NCBI RefSeq assembly: GCF_000718015.1
Contig: NZ_JODY01000004.1
Coordinates: 62,001 to 126,000, forward strand
Origin: Streptomyces catenulae
GTDB taxonomy: Bacteria; Actinomycetota; Actinomycetes; Streptomycetales; Streptomycetaceae
Length of the DNA stretch: 64,000 nt
Direction: 5' to 3'
Below the pieces are notes generated by a model. It ran no database searches. It worked only from the letters and a program-made list of their open reading frames with translations, and was not told the DNA's origin. The translations under genes were made by a program, and so were the position numbers. Below, piece after piece: positions 38,469-46,502 of the stretch (within the stretch, counting starts at the first letter, position 1; each line of letters starts with the position of its first letter).

Positions 38469-38474
38469 TAGTGT
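38469..38474 (+). promoter_or_regulatory. -10 box (TAGTGT) of the tRNA-Arg gene
   Basis: TAGTGT lies 31 bases before the mature 5' end of the tRNA, a usual distance for a tRNA promoter. No good -35 element is visible at the expected spacing. Confidence 0.45.
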
Positions 38475-38505
38475 TCTACCCGTCGCCGAGCAACACAGGC
38501 GAAAC

Positions 38506-38577
38506 GCCCCCGTAGCTCAGGGGATAGAGCAACGGCCTCCGGAGCCGTGTGCGCAGGTTCGAATCCTGCCGGGGGCA
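38506..38577 (+). tRNA. tRNA-Arg (anticodon CCG)
   Basis: A 72-base tRNA. The acceptor arm GCCCCCG (38506-38512) pairs with CGGGGGC (38570-38576), followed by discriminator A. The anticodon stem ACGGC/GCCGT (38532-38536 and 38544-38548) encloses the loop CTCCGGA with anticodon CCG at 38539-38541, reading CGG codons. The T-arm contains GGTTCGAATCC. The 3' CCA is not encoded. CGG is a frequent Arg codon in such GC-rich genomes. Confidence 0.97.
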
Positions 38578-38594
38578 CTTCGCAAGAAGTGCCG

Positions 38595-38629
38595 GAAGAC
38601 CCCGACATCACATCGATGTCGGGGTCTTC
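38595..38629 (+). terminator. Perfect 14-bp hairpin after tRNA-Arg
   Basis: GAAGACCCCGACAT (38595-38608), loop CACATCG, ATGTCGGGGTCTTC (38616-38629). It starts 17 bases after the tRNA, where its terminator is expected. Confidence 0.85.
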
Positions 38630-38648
38630 TGCGTATCCGGTGCGGTGG

Positions 38649-38674
38649 GCCGCCGCCTCGGGGGAGGCGGCGGC
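38649..38674 (-). terminator. Perfect 11-bp hairpin after the CtaG-like gene
   Basis: GCCGCCGCCTC (38649-38659), loop GGGG, GAGGCGGCGGC (38664-38674). It lies directly downstream of the stop at 38681. Confidence 0.7.
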
Positions 38675-38680
38675 GCGGCG

Positions 38681-39718
38681 CTACGCGGTGCCGCCTCCCC
38701 CGCGCCGGTACCGCTCCCCCACCACGCCCTGGTCCGTCTCCCACCAGGGGCGGGTCAGCTCCGGCTGCGGTGCCTCGGGGGCGGTCGGTGTGGCCGTGGG
38801 GGCTGCGGTGGCGGCGGGGGCGGGCACCGTGGCGAGTTCGCGGTCCAGTCGGGCGTCCAGTGCCGCCGTTCTGCCGCGTTCGGAGCGGACCCACTCGGCG
38901 AAGACCGCGATGAGGAACGGCAGTCCGATCAGTTCGGCGAGGGTGAGCATGAGGCCGCCGCCGATCATCTGGTCGCGCTGCGGGCTGGGGTCCCAGGGGC
39001 GGTGGTGGGCGGTGTACCAGCCGCCCGCGACGAGGGTGCCGCTGGTCATCACGACGATGCCGGGCACGGAGTCGACCAGCCCGTCGACGAGGACGAGGAG
39101 GGCGCGTACCGGATGGCTGCACCAGCTGGGCAGCAACTCCTCCCGGGTGAGCATCGGCAGGACGAAGAGGGTGCCGACGACGAGGAGTTGCAGATACATC
39201 AACTCGTACAGCGGGCCGTGGCGCAGGGCGGTCGTGAAGTACGGCGTGAAGTAGATCGCCAGCTCGGATGCGAGGACCAGGACGGTGCTGACCAGCGGGA
39301 ACGTCAGCAGGCGCAGCAGGCGGCCGGAGAGCGCGCCGCGGATTCGGCGGGCGGTCGGCGAGCGGTCGTCCAGGGCCCGCAGGGCCAGTGCCAGCGGGTC
39401 GCCGAGGGCCAGACCGAGCGGGGCGATCAGGTCGAGCACGATGTTCTGCACCGCGGCCGGCCAGAACAGTTCGTGGTCGTAGACGGCCAGCCCGGACATG
39501 GTGGCGACGACGATCGCGCCGAGGCCGAGGCCCACGAAGGCGGCGCTGCGGACGAGCGGCCACCGCTCACCGCGGCGTGCCAGCCGTACGACGCCCCCGG
39601 CGTAGAGGCCGCCCAGCAGCAGCACCAGGGCGAGGGCGTACGGGTCCAGTTGCCAGCTGTCGGCCAACCGCGCTGCGGTCAGCTCCGGCAAACCGGCCGA
39701 AAGCGGTGTCGGTGTCAC
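38681..39718 (-). CDS. CtaG-family cytochrome c oxidase assembly protein
   Basis: A 345-residue polytopic membrane protein with about eight or nine helices; the pattern 'SGLAVYDHELFWPAAVQNIVLDLIAPLGLALGDPLALALRAL' and 'HPVRALLVLVDGLVDSVPGIVVM' belongs to the caa3-type CtaG family, linked to copper delivery or assembly of heme-copper oxidases. A cytosolic C-terminal tail of about 60 residues is rich in Ala, Pro and Thr. The start is GTG; TAGCGT lies 8 bases upstream, so a leaderless mRNA is likely. It is followed by a hairpin and then the tRNA terminator. Confidence 0.85.
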   Translation of the reverse strand: MTPTPLSAGLPELTAARLADSWQLDPYALALVLLLGGLYAGGVVRLARRGERWPLVRSAAFVGLGLGAIVVATMSGLAVYDHELFWPAAVQNIVLDLIAPLGLALGDPLALALRALDDRSPTARRIRGALSGRLLRLLTFPLVSTVLVLASELAIYFTPYFTTALRHGPLYELMYLQLLVVGTLFVLPMLTREELLPSWCSHPVRALLVLVDGLVDSVPGIVVMTSGTLVAGGWYTAHHRPWDPSPQRDQMIGGGLMLTLAELIGLPFLIAVFAEWVRSERGRTAALDARLDRELATVPAPAATAAPTATPTAPEAPQPELTRPWWETDQGVVGERYRRGGGGTA

Positions 39719-39726
39719 GGGGCACC

Positions 39727-39732
39727 ACGCTA
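39727..39732 (-). promoter_or_regulatory. -10 box (TAGCGT) for a leaderless CtaG mRNA
   Basis: On the minus strand TAGCGT is followed by GGTGCCCC (8 bases) and the GTG at 39718, the same layout as at nucS. Confidence 0.5.
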
Positions 39733-39784
39733 GACCTGCCGCCGGGCGGCGTGCGCGCGGGGCGCCGGGTACGGGTGCGGACCG

Positions 39785-39822
39785 CGCCCCGCGCCGCCCC
39801 GTGTGCCGGGCGGCGCGGGGCG
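39785..39822 (-). terminator. Perfect 15-bp hairpin ending the WXG100 operon
   Basis: CGCCCCGCGCCGCCC (39785-39799) pairs exactly with GGGCGGCGCGGGGCG (39808-39822), loop of 8 bases. It is 34 bases past the stop of the last gene of the WXG100 operon. Confidence 0.8.
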
Positions 39823-39855
39823 GACGGGGCGCGGGTCAGCGGTGGTGGCCGGGGC

Positions 39856-40485
39856 TCAGCGGAATCGGCCGGGGCGGGCGATGCGGGCGCGGGCGGCCCG
39901 GTGTTTGCGGTCGGGGCCTGCGCTTTCGCGTGCCTTGGCGCTGTCCGCCCAGTGCTTCGGCTGCATGACCAGCAGTTCGCCGGTGCCCGGGACCAGGGCG
40001 ACGCCGCCGAACGGATCGTCCCCGGCGAACCAGAAGCCCGCCGCCATCTCCGGCCAGCCGGAGCGGCTCAGCACCTCCTTCGCGCGCTGTGTGACCGCGT
40101 CCCCGGGGCCGCCGCCGATGTGGAGGAGGACGGTGTGGGACGCGTTCTCCCCGTCCTTCTCCACCGGGGTGCGGAATTCCAGCGGATAGGTACGGAGCAC
40201 CCGTGCGCACTTACGGGTCAGGGACATGCGCTGCCAGAACGCCAGGAGGACGGCCAGCCCGCCGAAGAGACCGATGAGGGCCACCGGGATCAGGTAGTTG
40301 TTCTGGAACACGTACAGCTGGACCCAGAGGAGGAAGAACACCGGGAAGGTTTTGAGGAATTTTTTCGTGGCGGTGCGGTAGTGGTACGTCAGCGCTCCGT
40401 CGAAATCCGTGCCGTCGGTCGAGTAGGCGGCCGGGACGGGATTCCGGAGTTTGGTCAGCGCCCGCTCCCGCTCTTCCGGGGTCAT
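39856..40485 (-). CDS. Two-helix membrane protein, last gene of the WXG100 operon
   Basis: A 209-residue protein of unknown function. Two adjacent hydrophobic helices ('FPVFFLLWVQLYVF', then 'YLIPVALIGLFGGLAVLLAF', about residues 45-88) are followed by a cytosolic domain with 'CARVLRTYPLEF' and 'GFWFAGDDPFGGVALVPGTGELLVMQP'. It is distantly similar to the divergent gene at 42996-43640 in the same order of motifs. Its ATG overlaps the stop of the preceding gene (ATGA). Codon use here contains unusually many A/T third positions, as in 'AAATTCCTCAAAACC'. Confidence 0.72.
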   Translation of the reverse strand: MTPEERERALTKLRNPVPAAYSTDGTDFDGALTYHYRTATKKFLKTFPVFFLLWVQLYVFQNNYLIPVALIGLFGGLAVLLAFWQRMSLTRKCARVLRTYPLEFRTPVEKDGENASHTVLLHIGGGPGDAVTQRAKEVLSRSGWPEMAAGFWFAGDDPFGGVALVPGTGELLVMQPKHWADSAKARESAGPDRKHRAARARIARPGRFR

Positions 40486-41198
40486 CCGAAGGGGCTCCTT
40501 TCCGCTGCGTCGGAGGGGGCGGATGCTTCGGAATTCCCGTTCGCCGCGGATTCTTCCGCCGGGTCCGTGAAGGACACCGTACGGGCGACGCCGAGGAGTA
40601 CGCCGCGGTAGTCCCGGGCCAATTCCACTGCGGGGGTGACCAGTTGCAGCATGACGATCGATGCGCTGCCCGGGCGGGGAATGGCCACCGTGCCCTGCCA
40701 GACGGTGCCCTCGCGGGATTCCTCCTCCCCCTCCTCCCCCTCGGGCGGAGCGGCCGGTGACGGCGTGCGGCGGACCATTTCCCAGACGTATCCGGTGCCG
40801 ACGGGGATTTCCACCGGGACGATGCCGTCGGCGGCGCTCGTTCCGGTGCTCGCGCCGCCCAGGAGTTGCATCAGCACGGCATCGGGGTGGGCGCCCGCGG
40901 TCGCGACGGTGGAGACCGTGAGGACGGAGAGGGTGGGTTCACCGTCCTCGTCGGGGTGCATACCGAGGGCGCACCCCATCACTTCGCGTTTCCGGAGCAT
41001 GGTGAGAACGCCCGCGTAGAGCCGGAATATCTGGTCGGCGCGGTCCCGCTCCTCGGGCGGGAGCAGGGTGATCTGGCGGGCCGTCTCCTGAATTCCCTCG
41101 GGGGTGGGGTCGAGGTCCAACGGGAGGTAGCCGTAGGGCAGTCCGTACCAGAATTCTGGTTTCGGTTGGGCCGCCACCGTGTCGATAAGGCCGTTCAC
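40482..41198 (-). CDS. Soluble protein of unknown function, third gene of the WXG100 operon
   Basis: A 238-residue acidic protein without signal peptide or membrane helix. The first half starts 'MNGLIDTVAAQPKPEFWYGLPYGYLPLDLDPTPEGI'; a disordered Pro/Glu-rich linker near 150-165 is followed by 'GTVWQGTVAIPRPGSASIVMLQLVTPAVELARDYRGVLLGVARTVSF', which recalls the LpqN/PsbP-like fold and is only a resemblance. The GTG at 41198 overlaps the preceding stop (GTGA) and the stop overlaps the next start, so it is translationally coupled on both sides. Confidence 0.7.
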   Translation of the reverse strand: MNGLIDTVAAQPKPEFWYGLPYGYLPLDLDPTPEGIQETARQITLLPPEERDRADQIFRLYAGVLTMLRKREVMGCALGMHPDEDGEPTLSVLTVSTVATAGAHPDAVLMQLLGGASTGTSAADGIVPVEIPVGTGYVWEMVRRTPSPAAPPEGEEGEEESREGTVWQGTVAIPRPGSASIVMLQLVTPAVELARDYRGVLLGVARTVSFTDPAEESAANGNSEASAPSDAAERSPFG

Positions 41199-42481
41199 AG
41201 GCGGATACCCCTCACCATTTCTGCCACGTCGGTAATGATTTCGGTGGCGCCGCCCTTCAGACCGGTACTGGCGGCAGCGCCCTTGGTGATCTCGGCGCCG
41301 TCGTGCCCGGGGCCGTCCTTCGGGAGTACGCCGAGGCTTTCCATGGACGACGCCATGTTGGCCGCCACATTGACGCCGTTGATGCTGTACTGGAGCGCTC
41401 CGGTGGCGGGCGACGTGGCGACGTCGAGCGCCTTGGCACTGAAGGCGGGCACGATTTCGCTGCCGAATTTGCCCATCTTCGAGCCGACCGACATGGCCTC
41501 GCCGCCTTCGCGGGCGACCGCCGCGGCGAGCCCCGCCTCGCTGCCCGCCCGGGCGAGGGCACCGACGCCGGGCACCATGCCGAGGGCGTCACCGACCATG
41601 GAGGCTCCGGCGAAGATGCCTTCCTTCCAGCCGTATTTCCCGGTGAGCGCGTCCCGGAAATCCTCGCTGGCGAGGTTCTTCGCCATGGACACCGCACTGG
41701 CGGCGACCGCGATTCCCGCGAAGACCGGTGCCAGCGGTGTCGGGAGCAGCGCCAGGAGACCGGCGATGGCGCCGATGGTTCCGGCGTGCTCGACGATGAA
41801 GTCGCCGACCGCTTTGAGCGCGTCGCCGATGGCGCTGAGCGTCTTGCTGAACCAGCCCGGCTCCTTGGGCGCCAGTTTGTCGTCGGCCTCGTCGAGGCGT
41901 TTGGCGACGGCGTCGGCGCGGTCGCTGTGGACGCCTTCGAGTTCGCGCGCCTTTTTGAGGACGTCGTCGTAGGCGGCGTTGGCGTTGTCGACGTGGGTGG
42001 TGGCGTCGGTGAGTGCCTGTTCGGCGGCGCGCAGGCGGTCCGTGGCGGCGTCCGCCTCCGCCTGGCTGGGGTATTCCTTTCCGCCGAGCTTGAGGTCCGG
42101 GTTCGCCTTGGCCTCGTCATAGCGCTTACGGGCGCTGTCGGCGTCGGATTTCTTCTCCCGCGCGGTGTCGTCGTATTTCTTCGCCAGATCGCGGTGGGAG
42201 GAGAGATCGCCTTCCCAGGTGCTGAGAGCGGCGGCGGCCTTGCTCATGGAGCGGCCGGCGTTCTTCACGGCGAGTTTGAGGTCGCCGTCCACCGTGTCGC
42301 GGAAGGCGCTGGCGGCATCGCCCTGCCAGCTGGAGCTGGCGCCGAGCAGGTAATCGATCTGCTGGTAGCAGCTGTTCAGGGTGTCGGCCGCCGCCTTCAC
42401 CTTGGTGTAGAGGCCGGTGACCGATTCGGGGATGCCGGGGACGGGATTCCAGCCCAGGTGGGGATAGGGATTTGCCGTCAT
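41195..42481 (-). CDS. WXG100-type protein with coiled coil and hydrophobic C-terminal region
   Basis: A 428-residue protein. Residues 15-105 form an ESAT-6/WXG100-like helical hairpin with the turn motif 'SSWQGDAASAF' (W-Q-G). A charged coiled coil ('REKKSDADSARKRYDEAKANPD', to about 200) follows, then an Ala/Gly/Val-rich hydrophobic stretch ('TIGAIAGLLALLPTPLAPVFAGIAVAASAVSM') that could insert in a membrane, and an Ala/Gly-rich tail. Type VII-secreted proteins often combine an N-terminal WXG100 domain with a long C-terminal part. No catalytic motif is seen. The ATG lies 2 bases after the preceding gene's stop. Confidence 0.78.
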   Translation of the reverse strand: MTANPYPHLGWNPVPGIPESVTGLYTKVKAAADTLNSCYQQIDYLLGASSSWQGDAASAFRDTVDGDLKLAVKNAGRSMSKAAAALSTWEGDLSSHRDLAKKYDDTAREKKSDADSARKRYDEAKANPDLKLGGKEYPSQAEADAATDRLRAAEQALTDATTHVDNANAAYDDVLKKARELEGVHSDRADAVAKRLDEADDKLAPKEPGWFSKTLSAIGDALKAVGDFIVEHAGTIGAIAGLLALLPTPLAPVFAGIAVAASAVSMAKNLASEDFRDALTGKYGWKEGIFAGASMVGDALGMVPGVGALARAGSEAGLAAAVAREGGEAMSVGSKMGKFGSEIVPAFSAKALDVATSPATGALQYSINGVNVAANMASSMESLGVLPKDGPGHDGAEITKGAAASTGLKGGATEIITDVAEMVRGIRL

Positions 42482-42483
42482 GG

Positions 42484-42807
42484 TCAGCGCTCCCCCGCGT
42501 TCGCGGTTGCGGTTTCGTTCATCTTCTTGAGCGCCTTGGAGAGGTTGTCCTCCAGCTCCTTGTAGCTCAACGCGGTCTTCTCGACTCCCTCGTCGACCGC
42601 CTTGATCAGGTCCTTCAGTTCGCCGGTGCCGTATTTCCACCGCTCCTGGAACGTTTCGCACGACTTGTCCAGGCGTGCCGTTCCGATCTGTTCGGTACTG
42701 ACGGCCGAAAGCGCCTTGCGGGCGCCTTCCAGATCCTCAACGGATTTCTTCAACACACGACCGAATGACGCGAGTTGTGTGAGATCCACTTTGAACTCAT
42801 CGGACAC
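42484..42807 (-). CDS. Small WXG100/ESAT-6-like protein, first gene of the operon
   Basis: A 107-residue all-helical protein: helix one 'FKVDLTQLASFGRVLKKSVEDLEGARKAL', a turn region 'ERWKYGTGEL' in which W-x-x-G replaces the usual W-x-G, and helix two 'IKAVDEGVEKTALSYKELEDNLSKALKKM'. Size and shape suit the small partner of an EsxA/EsxB-type heterodimer with the next gene's N-terminus. The GTG at 42807 has AAAGAGG upstream. No EccC ATPase or other secretion gene is in the window. Confidence 0.75.
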   Translation of the reverse strand: MSDEFKVDLTQLASFGRVLKKSVEDLEGARKALSAVSTEQIGTARLDKSCETFQERWKYGTGELKDLIKAVDEGVEKTALSYKELEDNLSKALKKMNETATANAGER

Positions 42808-42880
42808 CAGTAACCTCTTTCCCCCGGCCAGCGAAGTGAACATAGGTCGCACGAGGGGCAATTGGGGCACTCATGTCCCA

Positions 42881-42897
42881 CCTGGCGCGACGCCAGG
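42881..42897. promoter_or_regulatory. Palindrome CCTGGCG-N3-CGCCAGG in the divergent WXG100 promoter region
   Basis: Perfect 7-base arms (42881-42887, 42891-42897) with centre CGA, 73 bases upstream of the WXG100 start, next to an AT-rich stretch (42898-42930) that probably holds the promoters of both divergent transcripts. It could be the operator of a dimeric repressor; no regulator gene is adjacent. Confidence 0.45.
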
Positions 42898-42995
42898 CTA
42901 AGGTATAGCAAGTATCAAGTATGCGTAATCTCCGGCCCTGAAGAAGGGCCTTTCCCGATGACGGTGGCCTGGTGTTCGAAAAGGGAGACATTCCG

Positions 42996-43640
42996 GTGGG
43001 GTCTGCGGAGCATGCGGTTCCGGGCACCGTCGCCTTCGAGGACGCGGGGACGCGGGCCGCCTGGATCGCGGAGCGGCGGCGGGTGCGGATCCACCTGGCC
43101 TGCCTGGCGGCCGCCTGGGTGGTGTTCTTCCTCGTACTGACCACGCTCGACAGCTCCGGGGTCATCGCACTGTCCGACGTGACGTGGAGCGGGCGCCGGG
43201 GACGGGGCGGCAGCAATCTGCTCGCCGCGGTGAACGCCGTGGCGCTGCTCGTCTGCGGCGGCTTCGCCTGCCGCCACCTGATCCCCCTGCAGACCCTGAA
43301 GCGCGTCCGCCGCGTCCTGGAGGCGCATCCCTGGCGCCCGGTGACCGCGGTGCAGCGGCTTCCGCGGAAGAAGGACACCGGCGTTCCGGTACGGCTGCTC
43401 CTGGAGGAGGGCGGCGCGTGGACGAGGGACCTGTCCACCCGTGGGGCCCGGCCGCGGCGGCAGTGGCCCGAGGCGCTGGAGCGGGGCGCCTGGCACGCCG
43501 GTGACCTGGAGGGTACGGGCGTGCTCGCGCTGCCCGGCGGCGGCCGGCCCATGGAGATCCGCGTGCGTGGCGGGGTGATCGTCTACGCCGCGCGGGCGGA
43601 CCGGGGATCGGCCCCGGACCGCCCGCGCGGGTCGGCGTAG
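42996..43640 (+). CDS. Two-helix membrane protein divergent from the WXG100 operon
   Basis: A 214-residue protein. Two hydrophobic helices ('IHLACLAAAWVVFFLVLTTL' and 'LLAAVNAVALLVCGGFACRHL') are followed by 'VRRVLEAHPWRP' and 'GAWHAGDLEGTGVLALPGGGRPMEI', the same order and similar wording as in the last gene of the divergent WXG100 operon. The two are probably distant paralogues. I start it at the GTG at 42996, with AAGGGAG ten bases upstream; a GTG at 42972 is in frame. It ends 9 bases before the stop of the opposing peptidase gene. Confidence 0.7.
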   Translation: MGSAEHAVPGTVAFEDAGTRAAWIAERRRVRIHLACLAAAWVVFFLVLTTLDSSGVIALSDVTWSGRRGRGGSNLLAAVNAVALLVCGGFACRHLIPLQTLKRVRRVLEAHPWRPVTAVQRLPRKKDTGVPVRLLLEEGGAWTRDLSTRGARPRRQWPEALERGAWHAGDLEGTGVLALPGGGRPMEIRVRGGVIVYAARADRGSAPDRPRGSA

Positions 43641-43649
43641 TCCGACCGG

Positions 43650-44996
43650 TCAGCCCCGCACCCGCCAGCTGAGTTCGCTGGTCAGGAGGGTGCGCAGGGA
43701 CGGGGTGCGGACCGCGTCCGTGGGGTCGGTGGCGCGGGCGGTGACGGTGTGGTGGCGGCCGTCGGCGGGGACGCCGAGGGCGGCGGGGCGCACCGTGGTC
43801 GCGCCGCGTGCGGAGCGGATCTCGCGGCCGTCGACGTACCAGCGCGGGGTGGCGCCGGGCATCGGGGTGACGCGGAGGACGCCGCCGCGGGCGAGGGTCC
43901 GCCCGGTGGGGACCTCGGCGGTCAGCGTCTTGGCGTGGCGGTGGAACCCGGCGATCATCGCCTCCCGGCCGGGGAGGTTGAACTCCTGCCCCAGGGTCCG
44001 CATGATCGAGTTGTCGGTGGGGCGGTTGAGCCCCTTCTCGTAGTAGCCGCCGCCCTCGTACGCGCCGACCTTGCCGCCGTCCGGGGACTCCTGGCCCAGC
44101 CAGCGGTACCACTTCTTCTGCTGGGACTTCATCGCGTCGGCGCCGAGGGTGGAGATGTTGCTCTCGGTGGGCTCGGGGCCGGTGTAGGTGCCCTCCTGGC
44201 CGTAGTCGTACTCGTCGGCGAGCTTGCCCAGGGAGTGGCCGGTCTCGTGGACGGCGATCTGGTCGGACTGGTCGTTGTCGGACGAGGCGGTGGCGATGCC
44301 GTCGTAGCCGACCTTCGAGGAGACGTCGTTGTACCCGGCGCCGCCGTACTTGGTCGAGTGGCCGAGGACGACGACGAGGTCGGCGGCGGGCGCCTTGGCG
44401 GCGTACGCCTCGACCTTGGCGGTGTCGACGCAGAGCAGCCGCTCGGTGCCGCTGCAGAAGAAGGCGGAGCCGAGGGCGGTGTTGCGGACGACGTCCTGGG
44501 TCGGGTCGCCGGAGACGCCGGAGTCCTTGGAGACGGCGTCGACGGCCCAGACGTTGAAGAGCTTGGTGTACGAGGCGTACGGCTCGACGGCCGTCATCTT
44601 CGCCCACTTGGCGCGGGCCGCCTTGTGGAAGTCCTCCTGCTGGTCGGCGGTGTAGCCGTCGCCGATGAAGACCACGTCGAGCTTGTCGGCGACCGGGCCG
44701 TTCTTGACCAGCGAGGTGACGTCGCCGTCGGCGGCGATGGAGGTGCGCGCGGCCGGGGCGAGCGGGGCGGAGGCGGGCACGGTGGTGTGGTGGGGGTGGC
44801 CGCCGGGCCCGGTGAAGTACTCGACGGGCTGCGCGGGCCCGGCGGCCGGAGCCGGGGCGGCACCGGCGGGCGCGGCGGCGGTGAGCGCGAGGGCGGCGGC
44901 GAAGGCCGCCCCGACGGCCGCGGCGGCGCGCGCGGCGGCGCGCAGGGGCGCGGGGCGCCGGTGGCCGGAGGTGCGGACGGAGGCGCGTATGCGCAT
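43650..44996 (-). CDS. Secreted M64-family zinc metallopeptidase
   Basis: A 448-residue exported peptidase. A signal peptide with arginines, a long Ala-rich hydrophobic core and AxA ending 'APAGAA' occupies about residues 1-47. The zinc site HExxHxxGxxxD is H250-E-T-G-H254 ... D261 ('VHETGHSLGKLADEY'), as in the M64 (IgA-protease-like) family; 'DLVVVLGHSTKYGGAGYN' and 'GDGYTADQQEDF' are other family motifs. The last 90 residues form a beta-rich extension ending 'SELSWRVRG'. The ATG follows GGGAGGATCC. The true substrate is unknown. Confidence 0.9.
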   Translation of the reverse strand: MRIRASVRTSGHRRPAPLRAAARAAAAVGAAFAAALALTAAAPAGAAPAPAAGPAQPVEYFTGPGGHPHHTTVPASAPLAPAARTSIAADGDVTSLVKNGPVADKLDVVFIGDGYTADQQEDFHKAARAKWAKMTAVEPYASYTKLFNVWAVDAVSKDSGVSGDPTQDVVRNTALGSAFFCSGTERLLCVDTAKVEAYAAKAPAADLVVVLGHSTKYGGAGYNDVSSKVGYDGIATASSDNDQSDQIAVHETGHSLGKLADEYDYGQEGTYTGPEPTESNISTLGADAMKSQQKKWYRWLGQESPDGGKVGAYEGGGYYEKGLNRPTDNSIMRTLGQEFNLPGREAMIAGFHRHAKTLTAEVPTGRTLARGGVLRVTPMPGATPRWYVDGREIRSARGATTVRPAALGVPADGRHHTVTARATDPTDAVRTPSLRTLLTSELSWRVRG

Positions 44997-45011
44997 GGAT
45001 CCTCCCAAGTC

Positions 45012-45031
45012 CCGCCGACCGTACGGCGGGT
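45012..45031 (-). promoter_or_regulatory. Leader hairpin of the M64 peptidase gene
   Basis: CCCGCCG (45012-45018) and CGGCGGG (45025-45031) form a 7-bp stem 15 bases upstream of the ATG, just before the ribosome binding site. It may influence translation; TACATT (complement of 45050-45055) further upstream could be the -10 box. Confidence 0.35.
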
Positions 45032-45215
45032 GGAGCCGGATGGGCGCGATCAATGTATGGGGCGGGGAGGGGCCGGGCAACGGTGATCCGTCAAGTGGGC
45101 GGGGAATAGGGGGAGTTGGGTGAGGGTGGGGTCCCCGCTCCCGATACACCACACCCCGACGCCCCATCCGCGTAGCCGGGACGGGTGCGCCGGGGTGACG
45201 CTCCGCGGGGCGGGT

Positions 45216-46502
45216 TCAGCCGCCCAGGTGTACCGGGAGGGAGTCGATGCCGTAGACGATGGAGAGCTTGCGGAAGCTGAGGTTCTCCGGTTCGACGGCG
45301 AGGCGCATCGTCGGGAAGCGGCGGACGAGGGCCGGGTAGGCCGCGCGCAGCTCCATCCGGGCCAGCTCGGCGCCGACGCAGCGGTGGATGCCGTAGCCGA
45401 AGGCGAGGTGGGAGGGGACGTTCCGCTCGGGGTCGAAGCGCTCCATGTCGGGACCGAGACCGCCGTCGCGGTCCGCGCCGCTCAGGGAGCAGAGCACGAC
45501 GTCACCGGCGGCGATCCGCACACCGCCGATCTCCAGGTCCTCACGGGCGAAGCGCGGGAAGGCGACCTGGACGACGGTGAGGTAGCGCAGCAGCTCCTCG
45601 ACGTACCGTTCGACGGCTTCGTCGCCGTCCTTGAGCGCCGCGAAGTGGTCCGGGTCCTGGAGGAGGACGAGGGCGCCGAGGGCCAGCATGCTCGCGGTGG
45701 TCTCGAAGCCGCCGGTGAGGACGCCGTCGGCGAGACCGGCCAGCTCCTCGTCGCTGACGGAGTCGCCGTGCTCCTTGACGATCATGCCGAGGAGGCCGTC
45801 GCCCGGATCCTTGCGCTGCTTCTTGACGACCTCACGGAAATACTGCAGGGATTCCGATATGGCGCCGAAGGACGCGTTGGCGCCGCTGAAGAGGTCGAAG
45901 CGCGCGGCGCTCAACCGCTCGAAATCCGCGCGGTCCTCATAGGGCACACCGAGGAGTTCGCAAATCACCAGAGAGGGAATGGGCAGCGCGAAAGCCTGGA
46001 CGATATCGACCGGTTCGCCGTCCTTGCCCGCCCGCTCCATGGCGTCCAGCCGCTCCTCCACGATCTCGTGGATACGCGGGGTGAGGCGGCTCAGGCGGCG
46101 CATGGTGAATTCCGGGGTGAGCAGCCGCCGCAGCCGGGTGTGGACCGGCGGGTCGGCGAAGCCCAGTCCGCCCGGGTTCTGCTCCGCCTCCGCGCCCGCC
46201 TTGCCGACGAGGTGGGTGAAGTCCGAGCTGAAGGCGTTCGCCTTGCCGAGCACCGCCTTGACCTCGTCATAGCCGGTGACCAGCCAGACGTTCGCGGCTA
46301 TCGGCACCGGCAGCTTGGTGATGGGCTCCTTCTCCCGGACGGCTCCCAGCTCGGGCACCGGGTCGAGTCCGTCGCGCCGCAGCGGCATCAGCACCGATTC
46401 GGGCAGGAAGGACATCCGCGAGAGATCGAAGCCCTTCTTCCGCGTTCTCGCGAGATACAGCCGGCCGGCCCAGGCGATGATCCGGGAACGGAGTGTCGTC
46501 AT
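45216..46502 (-). CDS. Cytochrome P450
   Basis: A 428-residue soluble bacterial P450 monooxygenase. The heme-ligand loop is 'FGYGIHRCVGAELARMEL' with Cys375; the K-helix ExxR is in 'VEELLRYL' (E303-R306); the I-helix reads 'LTGGFETTASML', with G-G-F-E-T in place of the more usual A-G-x-E/D-T. Electron donors would be ferredoxin and reductase encoded elsewhere. The substrate is unknown; no biosynthetic cluster surrounds it. The ATG at 46502 has GAAAGG upstream. It is divergent from the FtsW-like gene with a 644-base spacer. Confidence 0.93.
   Translation of the reverse strand: MTTLRSRIIAWAGRLYLARTRKKGFDLSRMSFLPESVLMPLRRDGLDPVPELGAVREKEPITKLPVPIAANVWLVTGYDEVKAVLGKANAFSSDFTHLVGKAGAEAEQNPGGLGFADPPVHTRLRRLLTPEFTMRRLSRLTPRIHEIVEERLDAMERAGKDGEPVDIVQAFALPIPSLVICELLGVPYEDRADFERLSAARFDLFSGANASFGAISESLQYFREVVKKQRKDPGDGLLGMIVKEHGDSVSDEELAGLADGVLTGGFETTASMLALGALVLLQDPDHFAALKDGDEAVERYVEELLRYLTVVQVAFPRFAREDLEIGGVRIAAGDVVLCSLSGADRDGGLGPDMERFDPERNVPSHLAFGYGIHRCVGAELARMELRAAYPALVRRFPTMRLAVEPENLSFRKLSIVYGIDSLPVHLGG

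Noticed and set aside
38506..38577. tRNA-Arg as an integration site (attB) with a genomic island to its right
   Set aside because: I found no second copy of the tRNA 3' end and no integrase gene in the window.
39856..43640. A complete ESX/type VII secretion locus
   Set aside because: No EccC-type FtsK/SpoIIIE ATPase, EccB, EccD, EccE or mycosin gene is present; only substrate-like and unknown genes.
45216..46502. P450 as a pseudogene because of the unusual I-helix (G-G-F-E-T)
   Set aside because: Frame, length, ExxR and heme-Cys motif are all intact; the change is tolerated in some P450s.
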